Translations under genes and position numbers: made by a program
The notes under the pieces: model-generated
What the model was told of the DNA's origin: nothing
The model's input: the letters and a program-made list of their open reading frames with translations, nothing else
Databases searched by the model: none
Shown here: positions 30,813 through 41,295 of the stretch, in pieces
Position numbering within the stretch: position 1 is the stretch's first letter
How the letters are laid out: each line of letters opens with the position of its first letter
Assembly: GCA_038277395.1 (NCBI GenBank)
Contig: CM076189.1
Span: forward strand, 106,504,154 to 106,568,153
Source of the DNA: Dryocosmus kuriphilus
Lineage: Eukaryota; Arthropoda; Insecta; Hymenoptera; Cynipidae
DNA length: 64,000 bases
Direction of reading: 5' to 3'

Positions 30813-33300
30813 GAGTCTCAACCTGAATTTGCACCTAAAACCAATGCGGTCGATTCGCGCGAAGAAATCGACTGCGTGGGCGAAGTAAATTGTTCACTAC
30901 TTTTTAACGATTAATTTGATTAAAATAAAACTTTCCAGAAAACCTGCTTTACTTTTGTGAACCACTTTCTTACTGGAAATTTTCTATTGCTCAAAATTCC
31001 CTCGACTCCCGAGAAGCTTGAGGATATGAATGCGTTTTTTGTGCAATGTTGCAAATAAAAATTGAAGCAATTTTTGTACAAAAATTTAACTATATACTCA
31101 TTACGTTGTTATTCGTAGAATACCATAGGACATACTCCCTGACATTTTTATGAGAAAATATTGAAAACTCGTAAACATATAACGAGTTGAATGGACAAGA
31201 GGCGGAAAATTTTCATTACAAAAAAACCCGTTTTTTGTCTTTATTTCGAAAGTGACAAAAGTTAAAACTTTTGAAAAAGAAGAAAAAAGTTGCGCAATTA
31301 AACTTTATATCGAAATATGTAGCTTAAAAATTTTAGTTCCAAACTTTTCTGAAAACTGCCCAGCGGCCAACGTTGTTTGGCGAAATTTTATAGGACTTTA
31401 TTAGTCGAGACGCCAACCCTATTTCCGAAGGATCGACGAGGTCTAGTCATCTTTCTTTTGATTAATCTTGAATTCAAAATTCGTAAGCAGGCCTCTGGAA
31501 AATTTTCCGTTCTCGAGATATTTTCAATTTTTATAAATGTAAAATTTAACAACGAAAATGTGATATTTTTGTAAATAATTGTTTTTTCCTCTCGTTAGAC
31601 AAGCTCAGGAGAAACGAAAGTTGTCTGAAAATGTTTTCACTTCGACGAATATTTATTGCACAAAATTATATAACGTTTGAAATAGTTGGAATGAAATATG
31701 TTTTTCAATAATTTAAAAAATACTTTATGATTTGTTCTTAGAATAGACCTTATTTGCACCTTTTCAATGATTCTTAACTGAACAAAAAATATTTTTTTAA
31801 ATTTTCTGTGTCTTTATTATTGTTTACTAGCACAAACTGTACGTAAGGTAAATTTGTCATAATTCTTTAACCAATAGGATACTTTTTTATTTAAAACAAA
31901 GATATTTTCAAAACCAAAAACCATACAGAAGATTGTAATCGATTTCAAATACTTTTATGTTTTTCGAAAGCCAATCCTCATACTTGAACATTTTTCTTCC
32001 GCCCTACCAAGTACCACTATTCTATAAAAAGGCTATTAAAAAGACCTTAAAGAACTTTTTTTTAAAATGATGTAGTTTGCCAACAGAAATACGTAAGCAA
32101 CTTTTTTTTACTGTAATGCTGATATACCTTTTCACTCTCTTTTCAAGTACGCAAAAAAAAAAATTAGTTTAAATACTGACCAAATACCAGCGGTTTTTTT
32201 CTCTCAATGTTTAAAAATCAAAACTTTGTGTCAGATTAGGAATTGAACTTGAGAGATCTGTAACAAAATCAGTTCATGAACTTTCCTTTTGAAATGATAA
32301 AAAGAAATATTTTAAGAAACATATTTGACAAAAATCCCCCGTATGTAAAAATTATATAAAAATACACACTTTTTGGGTAATTCGTTACTTAAAATTACAT
32401 TTTGGATTTTCTGTTTTAGAATAACATTTTTTGGAAACCGAGCTTTATTAAAACGTAGATTTTTATTTCCGCCTGTTTAGATAATTTGTACATAGAGATA
32501 GTATTTATTTCTAAAACTCATCCTATGCTCACTCAATCTGAAATCGAGTATTTTTAGAGCAGATTCATATAGTTCTTTTTCTTTCATTTTACCTAAAAAG
32601 TAGCTCGGTAAGACCTGGTTTCACAGAAAAATAAATTCTGATCAATCAAGCTAAAATTGCTCAAAAAACCCGAAAATTCATGCATCTGCTATTGATTGGG
32701 GTTGAACGATTTTCATGATATTTACTATATTTAAATTTTTATAATTTATCCCAATCTGCAAATGATGTAAAAACTTTAGCAAATTTGTCGTAAAAGTCTT
32801 ATTATTGGAATATTATTATTCATAAGATAAATCGTTTAATTAATTATATATTATTCAACTATGACCGGATATAATTATGTAATAAAATGGAATATTATTT
32901 ATTACTGATATAAGAAATTTTAACAACATACTACAGATATTTTTAAAAGAAAAGTTTTACAGAAATGTTTTATTTTGCAATCGCTATTTACTATATGATA
33001 TCGTAAATTAAAAATTTCATATTAGAGTATTTTATAGTGTCACCATGCAAATCGCTGTAAAATCCTTGAAGGCTTGCTCTTGAGAAAAGTTTGTGAATGG
33101 AATTTAAAGCGAAATTGCTTTACAATTTGGCAACGTTGCGGGCTTGGTAGCATCGGATGAATGTATAAATTATATACAAAATGGCCTGGCATGGAGGTTT
33201 CATATAATGGGTCTGACAAAATTGGCGAAACATAAAAAAGGCCGATATACACTGGGTCTGGTAAGATATATTGTACATAGTGGGACTGACAAGATTGGAC
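30813..33300. other. no gene recognised
   Basis: About 2.5 kb of AT-rich sequence without credible frames or repeats that I can name. Confidence 0.3.
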
Positions 33301-33303
33301 AAA

Positions 33304-33306
<3 letters not shown>

Positions 33307-33369
<63 letters not shown>
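33307..33369. repeat. (AT)n microsatellite
   Basis: About 60 bp of uninterrupted AT dinucleotide. Apparent Tyr-Ile repeat frames across it are artefacts. Confidence 0.9.
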
Positions 33370-33372
<3 letters not shown>

Positions 33373-34194
33373 GTCATAAAATGAATAGGTACTTTAGTAA
33401 AATTTATATAGGTTAAAATAAATACCTGTAAAATTTCGAAGTATATGCAATAAGTCTTTTTATATTAAATACGTCTTTAAGAAAAAAAAACCACAAAGTA
33501 ACTTTGTACGTCAAAAATTTTTTTGAGTGTCAAATCAATATCTCAAAATCGATGAGTACATGGTATTTGAAGCCCAAAAATGAAGGGCCCAATTTAAAAG
33601 ACTACATTTTTGTTGAGAAAAACCTTTTTGATTTTTATAAAATTAAAATTAAAATCAAAATACTTGTATCACTGGTTAGGACGAAGGACAAACGAGAACT
33701 GCTAATCTAAATTTTCGAAGCCGCAATTTACAAACATCGACGACCTTAAGGTATGTGAATTGTAAACTAAATTGAAGAAAACGCGCCAAATTGTGTGAAG
33801 TTTGAATCCTTATAATAACATACATTATAGTATAATACTTTGATAAATTTTATTGACATTCAGAATCTCAGTCTGTAGATTTATAGAGACGCCATGATAC
33901 TTATTAATAAAAACAGTCTCAATAATTTTTCTTTAAAAGTGTTTTTTTCTTTAGCCAATATTTTAATATTTTTAATATCAAAATCAAAATAATGATTAAA
34001 TTGCCATGAATGTTGTGATAATCCTGTATTCAAGTTTCCAAGAGTACAATCCCTTTTATGTTCAACGAATCTAGTTTATATACTTCGAAATTTTACAGGT
34101 ATTTATTTTAACCTATATAAATTTTACTAAATTTGTACCTATTGATTTTATGACATTATTTATATATATATATATATCTTTTAATTCAGGAATT

Positions 34195-34228
34195 GTTTGA
34201 AAAAGACACGCAGTGTGTCGAAACGTAA
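34195..34228 (+). ncRNA. degenerate hammerhead-like motif in left Penelope repeat
   Basis: A stem GACAC/GTGTC with loop GCAGT is followed by CGAAACGT. In many Penelope elements this stem II plus CGAAAC is preceded by CTGATGA, but here that box reads TTTGAAA, so a catalytic core is not expected. The same motif lies at 37,342-37,372, and on the minus strand at 27,384-27,416. Confidence 0.5.
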
Positions 34229-34488
34229 CAACGTTATTTTTCGAATAAATGATGTCAACTTGATATTGTTTTTATTATTGGACCGTTAGACCTAAGGAAA
34301 TGACCTTCTCATTTAATTTATATCAATTCGGTCTACACAAAGGACTTGATTTGGTACACAAATCTGTTATTGAATTCATGAGGTCAAAAAACGTTGTGGA
34401 AATTATGGGTTATTTATCTTGTATTGCTGAGAAATATGGTGTTGTCACAAGGAAATAAATTGGAAATTGGATTGATGCCAGCAGAAGA

Positions 34489-36100
34489 TTGGTTATTCTA
34501 AAGGAGCAGCTTACTTTCTCTATCAGATGCAGAAACAACTCACTAATTCCAGCTCACCTACAACACTGTTTGAACAAATTTGATTTGCATAATCTTGGTG
34601 ATAATTTAATGCCGAAATTTTATAAAGTAAAATCAAATTTTCAGACAAAATGTCTTAAAATAGAAATTCAAAATTTATCAAAAAATGTTCATAAAATTGG
34701 TAAGTCTCTTAATTTTTTAAAATATCGTTTACAACGTGTTATAACAAATCGTACTTTGAACGCGTTTTCTGAATCGCAGAATCAAAGTTTAACAAAATTA
34801 AAGTATTCTAAACGTCAACATTGTATTAAAAAGTTTGATTTACTAAAAAATAGAAATTTTGCTTCACAACGTAAAATTAGAGAATTTAGACTTAATAATT
34901 GTTTTAAGAACAAACGTGGATATTCCAAATGATGTAGCTGAAACTATAGCTTTAGGTACTAAATTTGGCGTTCCTTTCAATGCTAATAAAATTCCAATTA
35001 ATGATATAATTGCTAGTGTTGAAGGTTGCATTAGGAATGTTCAGTCTGAGGAAAAAAAGTTATCTATTAGGAAAATTGTCACAAATACAATTTCAAATCA
35101 CTCAAATAATAATAAATTCAAAAATTGCGAACAACAAGTTCAAATTGTTAGTAAATTTCAAAACGAACATAAAGATGTTGTTTTTTTAAAAGCAGATAAA
35201 GGTAATAAAACTATTGCAGCTAATAGAGATGTTTATAATGAGACTATTGAAAATATTCTCAATAATAATATATTATATAAAAAAAAGTAAAAACGAGTCT
35301 TTTCCGAGTAGAAAGAAAAACCAATGAAATTATTACCAGATGGGAAAATAAAAGACTAATAAATGAACAAACTTCTCGCAGATTAAAATCTTACAATAGT
35401 GTCGTAGCCAAAGCCTATGCTCTTCCAAAAATACATAAACCTAGTTTAAAATGGAGGTTAATTGTTTCCACAGTGGAGTCTCCTACTTATGACTTGGCTA
35501 GTTTTATTTCAAATATTTTAAAACCTGTGTCAGGAAAAACTGATACATTTATTAAAAATAGTTGGGATTTAAAAAAGTTACTCAATAATGTCAAAGTACC
35601 ACAAACACATTCCTTGGTTTCATTAGATGTCGTTTCAATGTTCGATAGTATTCCTTTGGACATTGCATTAAAATATATAGAAGAAAAACTAAATCCTTAT
35701 CAAAATTTAGCAAAAATAACAAAGAATGAATTTCTTATAGCTACCAGAACTGTTTTTAATAATATGATTTTTTCGTTTAATAATAAATTCTGTAAACAGC
35801 TATCAGGTTGTCTAATGGGCTCACCTTTATCGCCGATAGTATCAAATCTAGTTTTGGAAGATGTGGAAAAAAGGACTTTTTAAAATTTGGATTTTACACC
35901 TATTTTTTATAAACGATATGTTGATGATATTTTAGCTTTGTCCCTACGGACAAAATTGATGTTTTCTTAAATATTTTCAACAGTATAGAAGATTCAATAA
36001 ACTTTACACATGAAATTGAATTCAATAATACTATTAATTATCTTGATTTGCAGATTATAAAAACACCAACTGGTGATTTAATAACTAATTGATACAAAAA
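34489..36100 (+). pseudogene. Penelope-like reverse transcriptase (frameshifted)
   Basis: The N-terminal part lies at 34,489-34,932. A frameshift leads to 34,859-35,290 with FLKADKGNKTIAA, an N-terminal RT block. After a stop, 35,370-35,883 has AYALPKIHKPSLKWRLIVST, SLDVVSMFDSIPLD (catalytic Asp block A) and QLSGCLMGSPLSPIVSNLVL (block B). After a TAA at 35,881, FYKRYVDDILAL follows (block C, YVDD). The order and motifs identify Penelope-type RT. At least four lesions break the frame. Confidence 0.85.
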
Positions 36101-36482
36101 GCCTTCATGGTCTGGGAGATATTTAAATTACAATTCCCATCACCCTTTCTGCAATAAAATTGGTCTAATTAAAGGACTAATCGACAGGTGTATTAAATTA
36201 AGTGATACAAAATTCAGACAAGAAAATTTAAACCCATTAAAAATCACTTTATTAAACAATAATTACTCGCTTTATTTAATCAACAAGGTCATTAAAGAAA
36301 GAGTTCATGAAATTTATAACACATCTAGTAATAACAAAAAATGGCTTGATACGTATAATAAATTTGATTTTAAACTTACTCTCCCCTACATTCAAGGCTT
36401 ATCTGAACGTTTAAGGCGCTCTTTAAACAAATTTAATATTAATGTTTACTTTAAAAATAATAATACACTTGATCGATATTTA

Positions 36483-36791
36483 TTGAGTAAGAAGGATGTC
36501 GATGGCAAGGGAAATTTATCAGGAGTTGTTTATCTTATTAAATGTAAATGTTGTGACAAAGTATACATTGGAGAAACTGGAAGGAAGATTAAAACTAGAG
36601 TCGTTGAACATAAGAGGGATTGTACTGTTGGAAACTTGAATACAGGATTATCACAACATTCATGGCAATTTAATCATTATTTTGATTTTGATATTAAAAA
36701 TATTAAAATATTGGCTAAAGAAAAAAAAACACTTTTAAAAGAAAAATTATTGAGACTATTTTTATTAATAAGTATCATGGCGTCTCTATAA
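36483..36791 (+). pseudogene. GIY-YIG endonuclease domain of the Penelope element
   Basis: A 102-codon frame with LSGVVYLIKCKCCDKVYIGE, where GVVY and VYIG are the GIY and YIG boxes. It is followed by TGRKIKTRVVEHKRD, with the catalytic Arg and the H-x-R-D-like segment. This domain nicks target DNA and sits C-terminal to the RT in canonical Penelope elements. The frame here is open to its stop, but it is separated from the RT by stops, so it is not expressed as a fusion. Confidence 0.85.
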
Positions 36792-37341
36792 ATCTAGAGA
36801 CTGAGATTCTGAATGTCAATAAAATTTATCAAAGTATTGTACTATAATGTATGTTATTATAAGGATTCAAACTTCACACAATTTGGCGCGTTTTCTTCAA
36901 TTTAGTTTACAATTCACATACCTTAAAGTCGTCGATGTTTGTAAATTTCGGCTTCGAAAATTTAGATTATGAGTTCTCGTTTGTCCTTCGTCCTAACCAG
37001 TGATACTAGTATTTTGATTTTAATTTTAATTTTATAAAAATCAAAAAGTTTTTTCTCAACAAAAATGTAGTCTTTTAAATTGGGCCCTTCATTTTTGGGC
37101 TTCAAATACCATGTATTCATCGATTTTGAGATATTGATTTGACACTCAAAAAAATTTTTAACGTACAAAGTTACTTTGTGGTTTTTTTCTTAAAGACGTA
37201 TTTAATATAAAAGGACTTATTGCATATACTTCGAAATTTTCCAGGTATTTATTTTAACCTATATAAATTTTACTAAATTTGTACCTATTGATTTTATGCC
37301 ATTATATATATATATGTATATACCTTTCAATTCAGGAATTG

Positions 37342-37372
37342 TTTGAAAAAGACACGCAGTGTGTCGAAACGT
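37342..37372 (+). ncRNA. degenerate hammerhead-like motif in right Penelope repeat
   Basis: Copy of the motif at 34,195, with the same TTTGAAA substitution of the CTGATGA box and the same GACAC/GTGTC stem. Conservation across three terminal repeats suggests the variant was already present in the parental element. Confidence 0.5.
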
Positions 37373-37446
37373 AACAAGGTTATTTTTCGAATAAATGAAG
37401 TCAACTTGATATTGTTTTTATTATTGGACCGTTAGACCTAAGGAAA

Positions 37447-38290
37447 TTATCTTCACAATTAATTTTGTTAGAGGAACATAAGGTTCTGATGAATCAATTT
37501 CTTTTCAAAAACATACAACGAGTATCTTTTTGAATGAACTAAAAACTAAATACTGTTCAAACAATTTCAATTCCTTCAAACACTTATTAATATTCTTAGA
37601 AAACAAATTAGTTCTTAAAAATATAAAAAATTCAGTAACCATCGCTATGATTTCCAAAAATAGGAGTCCTGAGCTTCCGATTTCGGTGCTAAGCCAAGTT
37701 CTTCATTATCTCTGTCTCAACATTCAGAGAAAAGGAACTACTGTAGCACCTTGCAACAATCTGAAATACATCAAAACAAAATTTAGATATTATGATAATT
37801 CTAATACATTATTGTTACAAGATAACTTTCAAAAATGTACTCAAAAGGATAACAGCAACTTCTCATTTGTCGTACGCCTCTAACGTCATCAAACCACATT
37901 TTTAAAAATTTTAAATTCTTCTGCTTTAATAGCTTCCATTCCTGATATACTCGTTTTCCCGATTTCAAGTTGATTACATTTACAGTTCTTGTCAAACCGG
38001 TGAAAAACGTTGCATCGATCATTAACATATAATAGGTGCTATAAAATGTTATTCAAGTTATTTTTATGATTTTACGCGAATTTTTAATCATTTTTCTCAT
38101 ATTAATTCACGGATGTTAGCAATTTTTCAGTGGAGTTCTACCTAATATTAGTTCAAACATAAATAGTTTGTCTATTAACTTCTAATTTACCGAAACTGGC
38201 CCCTCAATGAAATCAGCATCTTGAGGGTAGATTATAATTGCGGTTAGTCGTAAGCAACTACTACTGCTAAACTGATTGTCCTATTTTTAA
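37447..38290. other. no gene recognised
   Basis: A 117-codon plus-strand frame (37,530-37,883) starts MNELKTKYCSNNFNSFKH. It is Asn/Lys-rich with no recognisable domain, directly after the Penelope element. It could be chance. Confidence 0.3.
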
Positions 38291-38352
38291 AGCACAGAAA
38301 AAACGAAAGATAAAGATTATATGGATTCTAGGAGAAACATTCGCTGCAACAG

Positions 38353-38423
38353 AAATTAACCTTGCCGATGAAACTTTACATGAAACGGAGATAATTTCTT
38401 ATTTTTCATCTAATGTGCAAAGT
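38353..38423 (+). CDS. exon-like segment, copy 1
   Basis: The acceptor CGCTGCAACAG is followed by a frame (two-base offset) reading INLADETLHETEIISYFSSN plus VQS, then a GTAAAT donor. The frame actually stays open from about 38,292 to 38,495. It is homologous to 39,645-39,712, with matched frame, acceptor position and donor. Function unknown. Confidence 0.35.
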
Positions 38424-38438
38424 GTAAATAAAACCGTG

Positions 38439-39601
38439 CTAGAAATAAGGATAGCATACCTTCAAAAACATTACGCCTATTTATATTTTATTTAAACATC
38501 ATTATTTTTATCGTTCACCAATTAAAATATCTTTTTTGGCAGTGATAATAAAGTAGTCGACAGTCATGGTTCATAAAACTGAGATGGGAAAATTTCCGCC
38601 TTGAAGGTTTCGAGTTAAGTCGGTATTGCAGTCTCATATGAAAACTACTGGAGAAATAATTGAATCAAATTTAAAGTTCCTGAAATTTAATAATATTTGA
38701 CAAAAACAAAATTAAATTTTTAATTGTAGGATGCTTCTTCACACAACAAAATTTCGGATTTAAAAAATTTTTTTCAACGAATTTCAACTTCTATTTGGAT
38801 TCCTCCAAATTTGTATAATTTTTCCAGTTTATTTTCAAACCAAAAAAAAAGTCGGGAAAAACTCATTTTTTTATCAAATTTTAATAATTTAAAATTATTT
38901 AAATGAATATTGATTTATAGTAAAAAATTGAAATTGCAAGTCTTAATTTTCATTGTTAAATAAAATTGAAAATATTTTAGATTCAGTCAATATTGAGGAA
39001 AACTACAGTTACAAATCTGAGCGTTTAGAAAACGTAATTTCTCACCTGAACTGAAATAAAAATTAAGTCCTAATGAAATTTCAAATCACTTTTTTTTTCG
39101 TAAATGTTCAGTGATTTTAAGTTTGAAATTCATGTTATTATTTTTGCCGCTTCTAGTCGTCCTGAATAATTGGTAATATTTTTATTTTTATTATACTTTA
39201 TTATATTATTTGTATTACATTACCAGAATTTTCTTGTTACGTTGTGGTACCGGAACCGACATCCATTGCTGATGACATATTATACTATATTGCATGAATG
39301 ACAAATTTGATTGAATTTATATTATTCGCGACATAATTCAAACGCAAGAGTGACAGAAGAAGAAGTTCTGGTAAAAACCAATGGCGAAACTATTTTCTTT
39401 TGCAACAGTGCATTCATTGGCTGCTCCTAGAGAATCGTGGTGCAGTCTTGAAAGATGGCTACATGGATTGTTGATGTGTGAACTAATTTATTCTCAGTCA
39501 CGAAAAAAGTATTTTAATTCACTTGCGATAAGTTTAATTATTTTTAAAATAATATCTAAATAGCTGCAATGTTTTAGAAGGTATGCTATCCTTATCTCTA
39601 G
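38439..39601. mobile_element. 1.16-kb inverted-repeat element between exon-like copies
   Basis: TIRs begin CTAGAAATAAGGATAGCATA at the left and, in the reverse complement of the right, CTAGAGATAAGGATAGCATA. They continue through CCTTCnAAAACATT, about 34 bp with few mismatches. The interior is AT-rich and non-coding. No clear target duplication was found beyond the CTAG ends. Confidence 0.6.
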
Positions 39602-39644
39602 TCCAATTTTAATGACATAATGGTTGTTTTTCGCATTGCTATAG

Positions 39645-39712
39645 CATATATTGACGGCTTAGCAGAAGAAACTTTTCATTCTATCTCGGGATACGCTTTC
39701 GATAAAGAGAAC
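39645..39712 (+). CDS. exon-like segment, copy 2
   Basis: Acceptor CATTGCTATAG, frame YIDGLAEETFHSISGYAFDK plus EN, donor GTAAAT. LAEETFH aligns with LADETLH of copy 1, and GCAGAAGAAACTTTTCAT aligns with GCCGATGAAACTTTACAT. The open frame continues past the donor to 39,780. It may be a duplicated exon of a gene whose other exons are not visible. Confidence 0.35.
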
Positions 39713-39882
39713 GTAAATCTTAACCGCGCTAAATTTTACCTGCAACAAAAGTTAACTTTAGTTTTTTCTGTGAGGATATAAAGACATAATTGCTAGTCAT
39801 TTTTATCCATATATGTAGATCGCAATTTCACATACATTGTTGTATCATATTATTACTCACCTTCTTAATTACACATTACCAG

Positions 39883-40001
39883 GAGGCTTCGTTGGCTTTG
39901 CTTCAATTGCGTTCAATCAGAACTTCAGTGCTACAACACTAACTGCTAATGATTTCAAAGTTCACTACATTTTCTCAAACAGAATATTTATAAAGTCCTA
40001 A
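39883..40001 (+). CDS. possible terminal exon
   Basis: After an acceptor ATTACACATTACCAG, a phase-1 frame reads GFVGFASIAFNQNFSATTLT and on to IFIKS and TAA. The 39 open codons with good Gly/Ala content suggest coding. Its phase does not match the putative donor at 39,712, so an exon is missing or this call is wrong. Confidence 0.3.
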
Positions 40002-41189
40002 GAAAGAGCCCCAGATCGACCTGGACGGGAATTCAGGTTTGTTACCGGAAGTTCCTATATCAGCTTCTCCACCATGAACATTCGGTATTAAGCAGTTTTT
40101 GCCTGGTATTGAATGAAACTAGATGAAAAAGAATTGACTTTTAACGAAGTCGCCGGCTTCTGAAGTCAAAAGTCAATTTTTCGCCAAAAAAAAACGCTCT
40201 TCTTTGACAAAAAAAGATCATAAAAGGAAACGTTCGTTCAATCCCACGTATTTTGTATCTAAAATAACAGGCAGAAAGCAATCGTTGAAGCCGTTCTTGA
40301 GATATCTTACTCACCGTCTGTGAAAACATAGTTTCGAGAAAAACGCAATGATACATGAGGGTATAAGGGAGAGAAGACATAAGAATTTCGATATTTACGA
40401 TATCGGTATATCGGGCAGTCAAATATCGATACGAAAAAACGATATATCAATACAAAAATATCGATATTTCCAATATTTTGATGTCGATATCGCATCAAAA
40501 GGACAGAGACACTTATAATATCTTAGGACATCGAGCTTCGCCTAAAATTGTATATCTCCGTAAATAATGCACGAATTTTTATGAAACTTTGAGAGAATAC
40601 TTTAGAAATGTCATAACTTTAGAAAATGTGAAAAAGAAAATCGATTCTTTGAAATCGAAAAAGGCAGGGGCTCCTTTAGCTAGCAATGAGAAGTTTTAGG
40701 CTATCGAGTTAGGAACTTTCTTTTAAACTTTAGTGAAACATTCTCTAATTCTTCTTCTCTATTGTAATGTTTCTCCTGAGGGTTTACATGGCTTCCGTTT
40801 TTTCTTATTCCACTCTTACATTTTTTAAAGACTTAAATTGCTATTTACATTTAATACCGCTACATAGACTTTCCTTATTTCTCTAATCTATTACTAATTT
40901 ATATTCTATCGCAACTAAAAACTAATTATCAGGTTATTAATCGTGTTAGCGAACGAGGCACGCGAGAGAACGAGGAATGTGATCGAGCAAGGAATGTGTG
41001 CAAACGAGTCATGTAGACGAGTGCAACTAAATCTACCAAAATTATGGAACTTATCGCATTATCAAGATAATAATATCGCACGCAAAAATCGCAGCCGCAA
41101 TTTGCATTACTTATACAATTACTATCACTTCTATATTCTTAACGTTTCCATGCGCTTTCCATTTCCGTTTTTTCACTTTCATTCTATTT
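40002..41189. other. no gene recognised; TATCGATA cluster
   Basis: Unassigned. It contains two TATCGATA palindromes at 40,424-40,431 and 40,459-40,466 within a stretch rich in GATAT/ATATC (40,385-40,495). TATCGATA is the insect DREF-site consensus. Confidence 0.35.
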
Positions 41190-41295
41190 AATGCTTCTGA
41201 CCATTTCACTCCACTATTTCACTCCTCTCACACTAACCCTTTTACATTTTTACTCCAATCACACTTACTCTTTAACTCTTTTACTTTACTCACAC

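Larger units (their letters stand above)
33420..37446 (+). mobile_element. Penelope-like retroelement with complex terminal repeats
   Basis: Penelope-like elements are retroelements with a telomerase-like reverse transcriptase and a GIY-YIG endonuclease. The body (34,320-36,800) encodes both. The right terminal repeat (about 37,210-37,446) has a direct copy at 34,080-34,315. In addition, 33,420-34,080 is an inverted copy of 36,590-37,240, so the 3' end of the element occurs head-to-head on the left. Direct repeats preceded by an inverted partial copy are the typical Penelope arrangement. Stops and frameshifts make it inactive. Confidence 0.85.

Noticed and set aside
33144..33416. Open frames with long Tyr-Ile repeats
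   Set aside because: They are translations of the (AT)n microsatellite on both strands.
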